Shown here in pieces: positions 37,820 through 48,000 of a DNA stretch of 64,000 bases. The notes below the pieces were generated by a model. That model was not told the origin of the DNA. It did not search any database and saw only the letters and a program-made list of their open reading frames with translations. Made by a program: the position numbers and the translations under genes. The DNA lies in assembly GCF_017562075.2 (NCBI RefSeq), contig NC_054083.1, positions 41,895,255 to 41,959,254 of the forward strand, written 5' to 3'. Position 1 is the first letter of the stretch. Each line of letters starts with the position of its first letter. Source of the DNA: Anopheles merus (lineage: Eukaryota; Arthropoda; Insecta; Diptera; Culicidae).

Positions 37820-38925
37820 TGTTCCTCTTCTGCAGCTTGTGTATTGTAGACTCTACGAGTATTTGTATTTGGAAATTGTTTTCTGAAAGAGTTATTAGAA
37901 TATCTTTGGTTTTGGAATCTGTTGCTAGTTGCCTGATTATTACCAAGAGGAGATCTATTGGAAAACCATCTATTATTTGTGTTTGGCTGGAATCTATTGT
38001 ATGTGTTCGGCGGGTATTTATTACGAACGAATTTTCTATTGTCATAGTAGTTTCTGTTGAAGGCTAATATTTGTGAACCGTTGCTATTCCTTTCGTTTTC
38101 TAATACTTTCTCTGAAGCATCTGAAACAGATGCGAATTGACCTGCTTTTAAAACAATTTTTGTTTCCTGATTATGAACTTTTTCAATCAGAGCATTAATC
38201 CCATGCTTTAATGACATGTCATTTGCAACTTTTTCGGGAATGTGCAACTGCAAATAAACGTTTTTTAATTTTGTGCTGAGTAATTCAACCTCATCACAAA
38301 GAGCTTTAGTATCCGTCTGGCGAATAGATTTCAATTGACTTATTATTTTATCTGGATTAAGTTTTTCTTGACATCTGGACCGTATATCATTTATTAACGA
38401 GTCAAAATCGTCAATATTAGGCGGCAGTCCTAAACGCGCCTTTCCTATCAATCTTGTTTTTAAAAATTTTACCAACATTTGTGGATTTTTTGGACATAAT
38501 TCCTTTAATAAATTTGAAGAGTCCACAAAATTTTCCAAACCATCTGTATTGCCATCGTATATTTGCACCAAAGCGGTGGCTGTTTTGATATCGAAAGTTT
38601 CCATTTTGTTTTGATTCCAACGGTTGAACACGATAGCTAGTTTTGCCAAAGTTTTAAACTTAACTTGAATTTTGTTTGTTTGATGAAATTGTATGCGCGA
38701 TTGGATATTGGCGTATATGTCACTCGCTTCCTTCAAAATTCGTTTTAGCTCTGAAACGGGTTCAGTTTCCTGAATTGAATCTAGGTAATACTTGATCTTA
38801 TCAAAACAAAACTTAGCGGAACCGCTGTAATGATCAAGCAAACATCTGCGAAACTTTCTATCACACGATAATTTTTTTTCAATATTTTTAAGCCTTATAG
38901 TATTTTGATTAATTTTTAAGAGCAT
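37756..38925 (-). CDS. Gypsy gag
   Basis: 389 codons. Mid-protein has the retrotransposon Gag pattern (IYDGNTDGLENFVDS ... FLKTRLIGKARL, residues ~122-172), the capsid-forming region. The C-terminal ~100 residues are rich in Asn, Arg, Tyr and Phe (for example NRNYYDNRKF) and hold no CCHC zinc knuckle, so nucleic-acid binding is presumably by the basic tail. It overlaps pol in the −1 frame by about 60 bases. Confidence 0.9.
   Translation of the reverse strand: MLLKINQNTIRLKNIEKKLSCDRKFRRCLLDHYSGSAKFCFDKIKYYLDSIQETEPVSELKRILKEASDIYANIQSRIQFHQTNKIQVKFKTLAKLAIVFNRWNQNKMETFDIKTATALVQIYDGNTDGLENFVDSSNLLKELCPKNPQMLVKFLKTRLIGKARLGLPPNIDDFDSLINDIRSRCQEKLNPDKIISQLKSIRQTDTKALCDEVELLSTKLKNVYLQLHIPEKVANDMSLKHGINALIEKVHNQETKIVLKAGQFASVSDASEKVLENERNSNGSQILAFNRNYYDNRKFVRNKYPPNTYNRFQPNTNNRWFSNRSPLGNNQATSNRFQNQRYSNNSFRKQFPNTNTRRVYNTQAAEEEHFLGVPQALEEIIQPTNDGQH
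37813..37819 (-). promoter_or_regulatory. −1 ribosomal frameshift slippery heptamer T_TTT_TTA
   Basis: On the minus strand the gag codons read CAT TTT TTA GGG, giving an in-phase X_XXY_YYZ heptamer. The −1 frame is open from here past the gag stop (37756-37758) and runs straight into retropepsin. I did not identify a clear downstream stem or pseudoknot. Confidence 0.78.
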
Positions 38926-38952
38926 TGAATGAGATGTGATCGAGATGTTTTG

Positions 38953-38964
38953 CTATATATATAG

Positions 38965-39008
<44 letters not shown>

Positions 39009-39033
39009 GTATTATTATTATATATATATATAT
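38953..39033. repeat. (TA)n tract in gypsy leader
   Basis: Mostly perfect TA dinucleotides with short interruptions, just upstream of the gag start. Confidence 0.85.
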
Positions 39034-39352
39034 TTTTTTTTTATTTAATTTTTTTTTTGATACCCAGATAATGGTAATATTACTTTTTTTTTATTTAATT
39101 ATTTTTTTTTTTTTTTATTTTTTTTAAACCAATGGTAACTCCCCCAATAGTATGTGCATATTGTAATGGAAAATGGTAATATTGTACGTTTCATAAAAAA
39201 GAATTTAATTGAGCAATTACAAAAAATATTTAAATGAGTAAATTGCAACTATATTGAGTGTGTAGCCTACCTTACTTTCTCTCTTTTTTTTTTCGCTTGA
39301 TCCTTACTCCGTGTACCGCTGCCCGATCGATAAGTATAGCGTTATCTCGCTT

Positions 39353-39464
39353 TATCCACTGCAAATCGCTGCTCGTTCTCTCACAGCACACTGCTGCACC
39401 GTCGCTCCTATCCACTGCAAATCGCTGCTCGCTCTCTCACAGTTCACTGCTTCGCCGTCGCTTC
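39353..39464. repeat. 56-bp tandem direct repeat (two units) in gypsy leader
   Basis: Both units begin TATCCACTGCAAATCGCTGC and repeat at a 56-base step, with a few substitutions (GTTCTC/GCTCTC, GCACACTGC/TTCACTGC). Confidence 0.88.
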
Positions 39465-40055
39465 TTCCTTCTTCTCGCAACAACGTTATGTCTCTCTCGT
39501 GCAAACGACACTTGGTCACTTGTCGCAAAAGGTCATGCCGGTTCAAACTGTGATGCTTATCGCCGATGGTACGAAATGTGGCTTACTCGTACGTGCGATA
39601 ATCTTGTCCGATCGAGGTCACTGCACTTAGATCACTTTACGCACGGTCCCGTTAACTATCGCTGCTCTTTTTTTTTTGTTTTTTTAACACCGAATGTTTG
39701 TTAGCATTCATTTAACTTTTCCTGGCCACTTTTTTTATAACCGGGATACACTCTCTCTTTCACTGCGCCTTGGTTCGTTGACGATACCCGACAGGAGTTT
39801 TTGTGCAATTTGCGTGATTTTGCAGGAAACCCTTATATTTTATCACTGCGTTTGAATAACGATAGTTCGAATTATCGTACAATTGTAGCGTTGCGCTTCA
39901 CTCTCGTCTTTACTCTCTCACTCTTTCACGCTAAACATCAACGCAGATACTAGAATATTCTTCTGACCGGAAGGAATATTACGCACTCGCGAATTAACTT
40001 CGTATTTACGCGAGTTTTTTTTTTTTTTTTTTTTTTTGCATCACAGTTTCACACT

Positions 40056-40069
40056 TGTCACGGTCGCCA
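40056..40069 (-). promoter_or_regulatory. Primer-binding site
   Basis: Minus-strand TGGCGACCGTGACA begins immediately after the 5' LTR; complementary to the 3' end of a tRNA, by recollection the tRNA-Arg type used by mdg1/412 elements. Confidence 0.8.
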
Positions 40070-40493
40070 TGTGGTGATATGAAATCTTCTAACTACCCAA
40101 AAGAATAATGTGGCTTGAATTTGTGTAGTTACTTGGAGTTTATTTCTTCTATGTTAACTCGGGCAGCGTTTCCTCTTAGATCGGACTTTTGTTAATCATC
40201 CTAAACCTCAACTTATCCTTAATTTATACTCACTCGTTCGCGCCAAAATTCCTTAATCCTATTCCTCATTGGCTAATCCTAATTATCGCCTATTTTACTA
40301 TTTCCTATTTCCTATCTTATGCTATTCTATTCTATCCTACGTGTAACCTTAATTGTAGATGTATGTGTGTAAATATATATATGCATAATAAAAATCTAAC
40401 TATGTGTATGTGTGTAAGTGTATATGTGTATAATTTAAACCTAGCTAGCTATAATTATTCTGCGCGCGTTTTGCCTATCTTGCAGGCGCTACA
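40070..40493 (-). repeat. Gypsy 5' LTR
   Basis: 424 bases, same sequence as the 3' LTR over all parts compared; ends TG...CA. Promoter and poly(A) signals are expected here but no specific box was assigned. Confidence 0.94.
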
Positions 40494-43251
40494 CTATATA
40501 GGTACTATATAGTCCCAGCTTCGTCCGTCGCGACAGGTTCTTTGAGGTAAACTGCTTTTTCAGGCTGTAGAATGACCGGTTGGCAGCCAGCATCCTTGCG
40601 CGCAACTCAGCTTCCATGCTGTTGTCGTTGCTGACCTTTGACCCAAGATAGGTGAATTGTGGGACGACTTCAAAAGTGCGTTCACCTATCTGTACGTCAC
40701 ACCTACGTAGATTCGGATTATTTATTGGTAGGTCCGCTGATGTTGCCACCATCAGTTTGGTCTTTGCCTCGTTTATCTGCAATCCGAGGCTCTCTGCCGC
40801 CTGCTCAATCCCTTGGTAGGCTTCTGCTACATAGGAGAGCCGCAGACCAATGATGTCTATATCATCAGCGTATGCCAGGATCTGGGTTGACTTATAGAAG
40901 ATGGTTCCCGTAGTCTCCACCCTCGAGTCGCGGATGGCCCTCTCTAGCGCCAAGTTGAATAGGAGACAGGCAAGCCCGTCCCCCTGGCGCAGACCTTTGG
41001 TGGTAGCAAAAGGTCCTGAGAGTTTTCCATCCACCCTCACCTGGCATGTGACGTTGGTCATAGTCATTCTAACTAGCCTTATCAGTTTGGCCGGGATTCC
41101 AAATGAGCTCATAGCGTCGTACAGTTTTACCCTGGCTATGCTATCGTATGCGGCTTTGAAGTCTATGAAGAGATGGTATGTGTCGTTTTTGTATTCAGCC
41201 ATCTTCTCCAAGATCTGCCGCATGGTGAAGATCTGATCAGTGGTTGATTTTCCGTTTCGGAATCCTCTTTGATAGTTTCCTACTATCTCTTCGACGTGCG
41301 GGACAAGGCGATCCTGAAGGATCAGGGAGAATATTTTATAGGCGGTATTCAACACCGTAATACCCCTGTAGTTGTTGCAGTCCAACCTGTCTCCCTTCTT
41401 GTATACGGGGTAGATGATGCCGAGATTCCAATCACAAGGCATCGATTCGCTATCCCACACCTCAGTAACAATTTGATGAATCTCGTTTTCTAGTCGTGCA
41501 CCTCCATTCTTGACCAGTTCAGCTGCAATTCCGTCGGTTCCGGGTGCCTTGTTATTTTTCAGCCGACGGATAGCCTTTCGTGTTTCTTCTATGCTAGGTG
41601 GCAGTAGCATGACACTATCTGCTAGTGGCGCTTCTAGCTGTTCGTTTAACTGGTCGTTGAGTAATTCATCAAAGTACTGAGCCCACCGCGAGAGGACCTC
41701 TGGCTGGTTACTAACCAGATCTCCATCCTTGTTGCGACAGCAGGTTACCTTAGGTACCACGTTGTTTCGGTGACCTGCTATCGCTTGGTAAAACTTTCGT
41801 GTCGGTCCGTACGCCTCTCTGGTTTGCTCGAGTTCCCGCATGTTTTGCTCTTCCAAAGCATGCTTCTTAGAGCGGTGAACTCGTTTCTCTTCGCGTCTGA
41901 GCCGTGAATATTCCTCTGCGCATGCCCGCGTTCTATGCCGTTGCTGCATTGCTCGGTATGCAGTATTCTTACGTTCGGTCACTTGTCTGCATTCATCGTC
42001 GAACCAGCCAGATTTGGTGTTGCCACGACGTGGTGGGAGTATATTTCTTGCACAGTTTATTATTTTTGTTTTTAGAGCGTTCCACCTCTCGCTCGTAGTT
42101 TCATATCTGTTTTCTGGTAGTAGAGACTCGTCTAAAGCGGCTTTGAATTCCTGTTGGACAGTAATGTCCCTTAGAGAGTCCGTGTTGAGCCGAGGCTGCG
42201 TGTTTTCTCCGCCCCCATTGGTGCGGGGGCGGGCGATTCTACAACGTATCACTAAGCCAACCAAGTAGTGATCGGAATCGATATTGGCTCCTCGATAAGT
42301 TCTGACGTTTAACAGGCTCGACTGTCGTCGGCGGCTTATTAACACGTGGTCGATCTGGTTGAAGGATTCGCCATCCGGGTGCGCCCACGTCATTTTGTGG
42401 ATGTCCCTCCGCGCAAATTTGGTACTTCCTACAACCAGATTGTTCGCTGCGGCGAACTGGACCAATCTACTACCATTATCGTTACTGTGCTCATGCAGAC
42501 TGTGACAGCCAGTGTATTGGCGGTACATTGGCTCCCTACCGACTTTTGCGTTGAAGTCCCCCAGGATGATTTTGAGGTCATGCCTGGGGCACGCATCTAT
42601 AGTTCTAGCGAGGCGGCCGTAAAAAAGGTCCTTCTCCTCTTCCTCTTTATCTTCGGTAGGGGCGTGAACGTTTATGAGGCTTATATTAAAAAATTTGCCT
42701 CGCATGCGCAGGGTGCATAGCCTATCGTTTATAGCCTTGAAATCTATGATTACGGATTTCAGCCGGGGACCTACGGCGAAACCCGTTCCGAGCACGTGGT
42801 GGCGGTCGTGGCAGCTGTAGTAAATATCGTAGCATTGCTTACCACGCCTGTTGTGCACACCGTTCCCTAGCCACCGAATCTCTTGTAGAGCTACGAGGTC
42901 CATGCTCAATGTGGCTAGGGCGTCATCAAGTTGTTTCAAGGCTCCGGCTTTGCTAAGAGTGCGTACGTTCCATGAGCCCATTTTAATCGTTGTGCGGGGG
43001 CATTGCGTTGGGTCGGTATCGTTAAGTCCGTTTCGTATCCTTCTGATGCTTTCTGTAGTCAGTTGTTCCATGGGACTGGGTGACTGGCCCTGCGCCCACG
43101 TGGCCGTTTTATTTAGCGTCGGGTTGCCCCCCCGACGTTCAGGCACCCAGTTTCCCGGGATACCCACCCCCCTCCTGGTTCGCCATATGCCACCATCCGC
43201 CCAAGGGGTTGGATCTAGCCCGTGTACCCAAGCTAGGATATATGAAGGCAC
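40489..43251 (-). pseudogene. RTE ORF: APE endonuclease and reverse transcriptase, disrupted by gypsy
   Basis: The frame gives 920 codons and stops just inside the LTR. Residues ~91-325 are an APE-type endonuclease (WNVRTLSKAG, LQEIRWLGNG, ILGDFNAKVG, NQIDHVLISRR, SDHYLV). RT motifs follow: FRNGKSTTDQIF, FIDFKAAYDSI, GLRQGDGLACLLF and the catalytic YADD (794-797). Without the gypsy insert the frame would continue through 33654-33220 to about 1,060 codons with no other defect seen, so the RTE copy was probably intact when gypsy landed. The protein nicks target DNA and copies its RNA there. CFDP2-like vertebrate proteins carry a related endonuclease domain. Confidence 0.92.
40494..40497. repeat. 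Gypsy target-site duplication CTAT (right)
   Basis: Pairs with 33651-33654; follows the LTR terminus GCTACA. Confidence 0.92.
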
Positions 43252-43365
43252 ATGTTACCACTCTGCACGACGAGGACGTGTCGGAATAGGAGTTGGATGG
43301 GAGAGCCTATGTTATCCCTCGGAGGGCTTCGGATCCCATCCCATTACAGAGCAAATTTGTATGCA
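40494..43365 (-). mobile_element. RTE-clade non-LTR retrotransposon, main part
   Basis: Together with 33200-33654 this makes a ~3.3-kb element, the normal full length for RTE, with a short 5' UTR (43252-43365), one large ORF and an AAGTA-type 3' tail. It is flanked by a 93-bp target-site duplication (33107-33199, 43366-43458). The gypsy element interrupts it with a CTAT duplication (40494-40497). Confidence 0.93.
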
Positions 43366-43458
43366 GAAGGTATGCAATTTGTGTTACTAATGGTAATTTT
43401 TAAATAATTCGTGGTAGTTGTAGTACCTGTACCTGATACATGCTACCAAAATGAAATA
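43366..43458. repeat. 93-bp target-site duplication, right of the RTE element
   Basis: Exact partner of 33107-33199; intron sequence resumes at 43459. Confidence 0.92.
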
Positions 43459-43500
43459 GAAACTGATTTTGATAAATCATTGAAACCGTAATTCAACATA

Positions 43501-43671
43501 CTTCTTCTTTGGAAATGACTGACAGCTGTAGTCGGTCAAATGCTGACTTATTAGCTGCCCATAGTAGGATAGTCAGTCCTATGTATGAGGAGCATGGTCC
43601 ATATGAGATTAGAACCCATTGCGGGTATATAATTAAGATGTTCGAGTTGTAGACTGTACCGCGGGTCCGTC
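43501..43671 (-). mobile_element. tRNA-derived SINE, near full length
   Basis: Read on the minus strand, the head has an A-box-like GCGGTACAGTCTAC and a B-box-like GGGTTCTAATCTC (43606-43620) separated by ~30 bases, then a tRNA-unrelated body, ending CCAAAGAAGAAG. The layout and body recall Anopheles SINE200; this is from memory. The body (43525-43590) is shared with 52099-52207. No flanking target duplication was found. Confidence 0.7.
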
Positions 43672-44212
43672 TCAAAAGCCAACGTACATCCGATGTAATA
43701 CAGTTAAGGAAGAGTTTAGGATGCCTAATACCGATCCTAATGCCATTTGTAACCTACGACTTCTTGGTATACCTATGATTGGTACTCAACTTATTGGTAT
43801 AGAACCTATGATGAACATAACTCAACATACTCAAACACAAACGCTTTACCTTGACTGTGAAGTGCTTTAAAGCGTACAGAAAGGTACACTTGAACTTATC
43901 CATAACCGTGCACACTTCGTTTGACTCAGAGGGCCGTTGTGCCGCGGTAATGTAACCGGGTCGTTTATCGTCTCATGTCGGAAGTATCCTGCACGCCCTA
44001 AATAAAGCACATGCACGGAAGCAGCAGACACAGTGTACACATTTTTGACGATGATGGCGATGATGTTGTTGTTTAGCTTCCTGTACCGTTCGTGCCCTAC
44101 TTTAAACGCACACAGTTTGCTGCCGAGAGCGTGGCCTGCTCCCACAGAGGAAGTGTGCGCCCGGATATTGAAGTAGTTACTGGAAACTCTAAAATCCATC
44201 GAACCGTCACCA

Positions 44213-44258
<46 letters not shown>

Positions 44259-44264
44259 GGAGAG
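44213..44264. repeat. (GA)n microsatellite
   Basis: About 52 bases of AG repeat with GAT interruptions. Confidence 0.92.
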
Positions 44265-44981
44265 TCGAAGAGTGTGAGTGTGTGTTGTGGAGTTACTCTT
44301 GAAAGTCATCCATCCTGCTAAGCGCGAATGAGAACTTCGGCTCCGGCTCCAAGTGGTTCTAAGGGCGGTATACAACTTGCCTGCCTGGCACGCGATGTGC
44401 CGGAAGCTGTCGAAACGGTTTAGGCTGTATGACGTTGCGGCCGTCGAACAGAAACTCCGGGCATGGTAGAATTGATTCAAGAGCAACCGTGAGACCTACT
44501 CCTAACACTGTCCTCTTCGTTGCGCATAAAACCCCAAACCCAATAGATTCCGATTCCAAGCTCCCTCAAAAACCCCTTTTTTTGAAAACGCTTCATTGCA
44601 GCACCTCCCCCAAACCAGCTGGGGTGGAAAATTTGTATAGAATGCAAAATGCCGGAGACGAAAAGAGGGGAAAAAAACAAAGCAGAAGGTCCTCACTGTT
44701 GATTATTAATTAAGCGTGTCAACAGTCCGTGGCGGAAAGTTGATGATTCGAGTCCTCGTGGGTTCCGTTCGGTCGTTCCCCCTTGTTCGGGCGGGTTTTT
44801 GTTTCCATTTTCTGCCCAAAAACCAAACCTACGTTTCTTGAACGCACAAAGAATGGCTTTCTTCGATTTTGGAGTTTCGATGTGTGTTTCTTGTGCAATC
44901 TTAAAGTTTCCCTTCATGCCTTCATAATGACGTTGGAGGAACAACACAAAAAAGCCTCCTCTGGCCTTGAGCGATCCTACG

Positions 44982-45030
<49 letters not shown>
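44982..45030. repeat. (CT)n microsatellite
   Basis: About 49 bases of CT repeat, ends at a GTCTC interruption. Confidence 0.92.
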
Positions 45031-45031
<1 letters not shown>

Positions 45032-48000
45032 ATCTGTTCACGCTATAGAGTCAGTCAGCCAGCAATCCCGCAGCAACATGCCTCATTCCGGTGGGGCAAA
45101 AAAGGGGATCATGCCAATGGGTACGGCGTCTATACCAGGCCGCCGGCCAGGCGGCTGGGGGAAGATAAACTTGGGACAACATTTTAATTTGATATTCCTT
45201 TGCTCACGCAACCGAAGCGCCGAGGTGTGGCCGTGGGATTGTGGTGCAAGCGGACACGGGGTTCGGTTTTTGCAACGCGGGTCCTAAACAAACATATGCG
45301 GTTTTGACGGGTGAAGTGAAGCTTTTTCTCTTCCCTCGAACTAAGCGGGAATGTATATATATGTGTGTGTGTGAGTGAGTCAGGGTTTGAAGTTTGTCAG
45401 GAGTTAAAAGGATCCGGAAACTCTCTTGGAAAGGGGAGGAAGGAGGAGGGGGGGGGTCAAAAAGGCTTGACTCGCAAGCGCCGTACCACCCGTACGGCAG
45501 AACAGAACCGGGCGAAATCAAATAGAAGCGGGAAAGTGAACCATTTATTTTAGTCATTCTGAACGCTGAACGCTCCACCAGTGTATCGCGGCACCTCTCA
45601 CCCCGAGAGCTTTAGGCTTTCAAAATGAAGGGGAGTTTCGTTCGCTTTATTTCGTTGCTCTCGTTTTCAACCCAGCTCAGCTTTCCCAGGACTAAAGTTT
45701 TCCCCCCTGAGCTAACGCTATTGTCCTTTGACTTCCAATCCAATCCATTCTGTTTGTGTCCTGTGTCTTTTGAGAGGGATTGAGTCTCTTTTTTATGCTT
45801 TTGGTTTGTTTTCTGGGTACACCGAACGATTCCTCCAACAAAAAACCTGTCCTAATCATATAAGGTCAAGAATTGGCGATAAAAACGATAACTTTGTGGG
45901 GAACCAGGAGCTTCCTCCGGGTTGCTCCGGGTCAGGAGAGTGTGTTGGGATATTAAGATTTTAGATCTTGTGACGACCGCAACCGAAACACAAGTTCCTA
46001 CTACTGCTGCTCCGGCTCGAACTTGATGGAGGAGCTTGAACGGGAAGCTACACTCCGAAACCATCAACACTCGTGCCACTATCACAACCCTCAATCAGGA
46101 GTTCGTTGGAACGAATAAAAGACTGTTTGCTTTTACTTTCGCGATGACCCGTGGTCCTCGAGCTGGTCGAAATGAGTTTCTTTCGGGAGTGATGTTTACC
46201 CTGCAGTGGTCCTTTGCTCTTTGCATCTTGCCTTTAATCCTTTGGAAGGCAAACAAAAGCATCTTTCGCATTGTGAAAGGGTCTGAGAATGGCTTTGGTA
46301 TTTCTGTAGCAAACTTGCGACTGTTGAGTTGAAGCCAAACAAGGAGCTTGAAGTAGTGATGATCTAGTTTTAATAATTCAAAGAACTTATGGAAGTTTCA
46401 CAGATTCAATCGTACTGCTGGGCTGTTTATTTGTTCTTATTTCCTTACTTGATTCTAATTACATCTAACTAGAAAAGATAATATTAGCTCTAAATGAGTT
46501 TCATATTAGATCGATTTCACAAACTCAGTTCAGTTTTAATCCCATCTGAATCCCTACAATCATTACAATTATGAAAAATTATTTAAAAATTACAGGAGTT
46601 TGAGTCATATAATGGAATAGTTAAATTGGTTAAATGAATGGTTCAAACCGGTAGTGGAATCGTGTAAGCATTCTGTGGGTACCACTACCTGAAATATTAC
46701 CTTAACACGAAACCCTGTAGTATTTGATAGGTAATTCAGTAAGCTGAAGGTGAGTTACGTAGAAGATAAATGATAGCTGAAGACTTTCTATGATTTGTCA
46801 AAGAACACTGGAATGGTAATTGATATATTTTGAGTTGGACCTCTCTGAGTGCATCTGCTTTAGATTCAGCACGATTTTTTGCGGGTTTTTCAATCGATTG
46901 TTGTAATGAAACATTATAAAAATGTGTGATTTTGTTTCTAGAGCTTCATAAATGGGCTCATCGCTCATCCAAGATCATTAAAAAGGCACTTTTTTCGAAT
47001 AAAAATACACCCAACAACTTCAGAATAACTGCAGGACTCCAACTCCAAATAACATAAAAACTATTGTCCAAACAACTGTACAACTGCAAGCACTATTACT
47101 GTTTTACGGTCAGCACCCCGTCGTTTAAAGTGATGGAATAATCCTTGTTTATTACACTGTAAAAAATGCAATTAATCTCGATTGTAAAACAAACCTTTAC
47201 GATAACCCTGAAATGAGCATAAAACCCCGTTTTAAATCCCTTCCCGCTTTTATCCGCGCTGAAACCGTACGCCGAAAGAGGGAAAGCGAAAGCTACACCA
47301 GCACGTGCAAATTATATTAATTTTCCAATCTAATCATCTCGAAAAATGGATGTTTTCTTGCATCCGGTTTTAATAACACAATTTAATGTGTACCCGCAAA
47401 CACACACACACACGCTCTGGAATTCCTCGGGAAATTTATCCAAATCATGCAATTACAATGTTCGCTCTACACACCCAGGTTTTGGCACGTGGTGGTAGAC
47501 CTGTGTGTGTGTGTGTGTTTCGTGTGTGTTCCCATTATTCATGCAACCACCGCTCCATCCTTTCACCGGACAAAACAAGCAGCATTACAACCGGATTTAA
47601 TACACCGGTTCCGTGCATTATTGTGAGCGCCCGGTGGTGGTTTTACACATGTTACACCAACACCGACACCGAAAACCCATCGAACAGGAGTGGAAATGCT
47701 GCCATCGCAAACGTACGGCACGGGTGTGTGTGTGTGTGTATGTGTGCTTAGGGTGCACAAAGGCAATAGGAACACGCGCCAGAGCAAGCAATTACTGTTT
47801 GCCCATCCAGACGCTCCGTTTTAAGTTGGGGCAGTTGGCAGTGTGTTCCTTAGAACCGGGTGGTTCCCGTTTGGGTGGTCACTTCCCCAGCAAATGGCAA
47901 AGGCAGCATAGGGAATGGAAATCGCGCGAAATGTACGACCACAATCAACTTAAAGACCCGTGGACTGAGCGAGCAGTAAGTTAGCGGGCTTGCACGGTGA

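Larger units (their letters stand above)
38926..40055 (-). other. Gypsy leader between PBS and gag
   Basis: About 1.1 kb, unusually long, with no coding frame of note. It includes a TA tract (38953-39033), T-rich runs (39034-39125), a 56-bp tandem repeat (39353-39464) and a T24-type run (about 40014-40037) close to the PBS. Confidence 0.75.
33655..40493 (-). mobile_element. Complete Ty3/gypsy LTR retrotransposon (mdg1/412-like), 6839 bp
   Basis: Both LTRs are 424 bases and appear identical over the parts compared, implying a young insertion. Order on the minus strand: 5' LTR (40070-40493), PBS (40056-40069), long leader, gag (37756-38925), −1 frame pol (to 34113) with retropepsin, RT, RNase H and integrase, PPT (34079-34090), 3' LTR (33655-34078). 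No env-like ORF: pol stops 35 bases from the LTR. A 4-bp CTAT duplication flanks it. The PBS and 4-bp duplication suit the mdg1/412 group; this assignment is from memory of that group. Confidence 0.95.

Noticed and set aside
43690..43830. Repeated motifs such as TTGGTAT...CCTATGA resembling the 29-bp satellite
   Set aside because: Only two or three weak units; period not constant.
44740..44765. B-box-like GATTCGAGTCC suggesting a tRNA gene
   Set aside because: No A box or cloverleaf upstream at the right distance.
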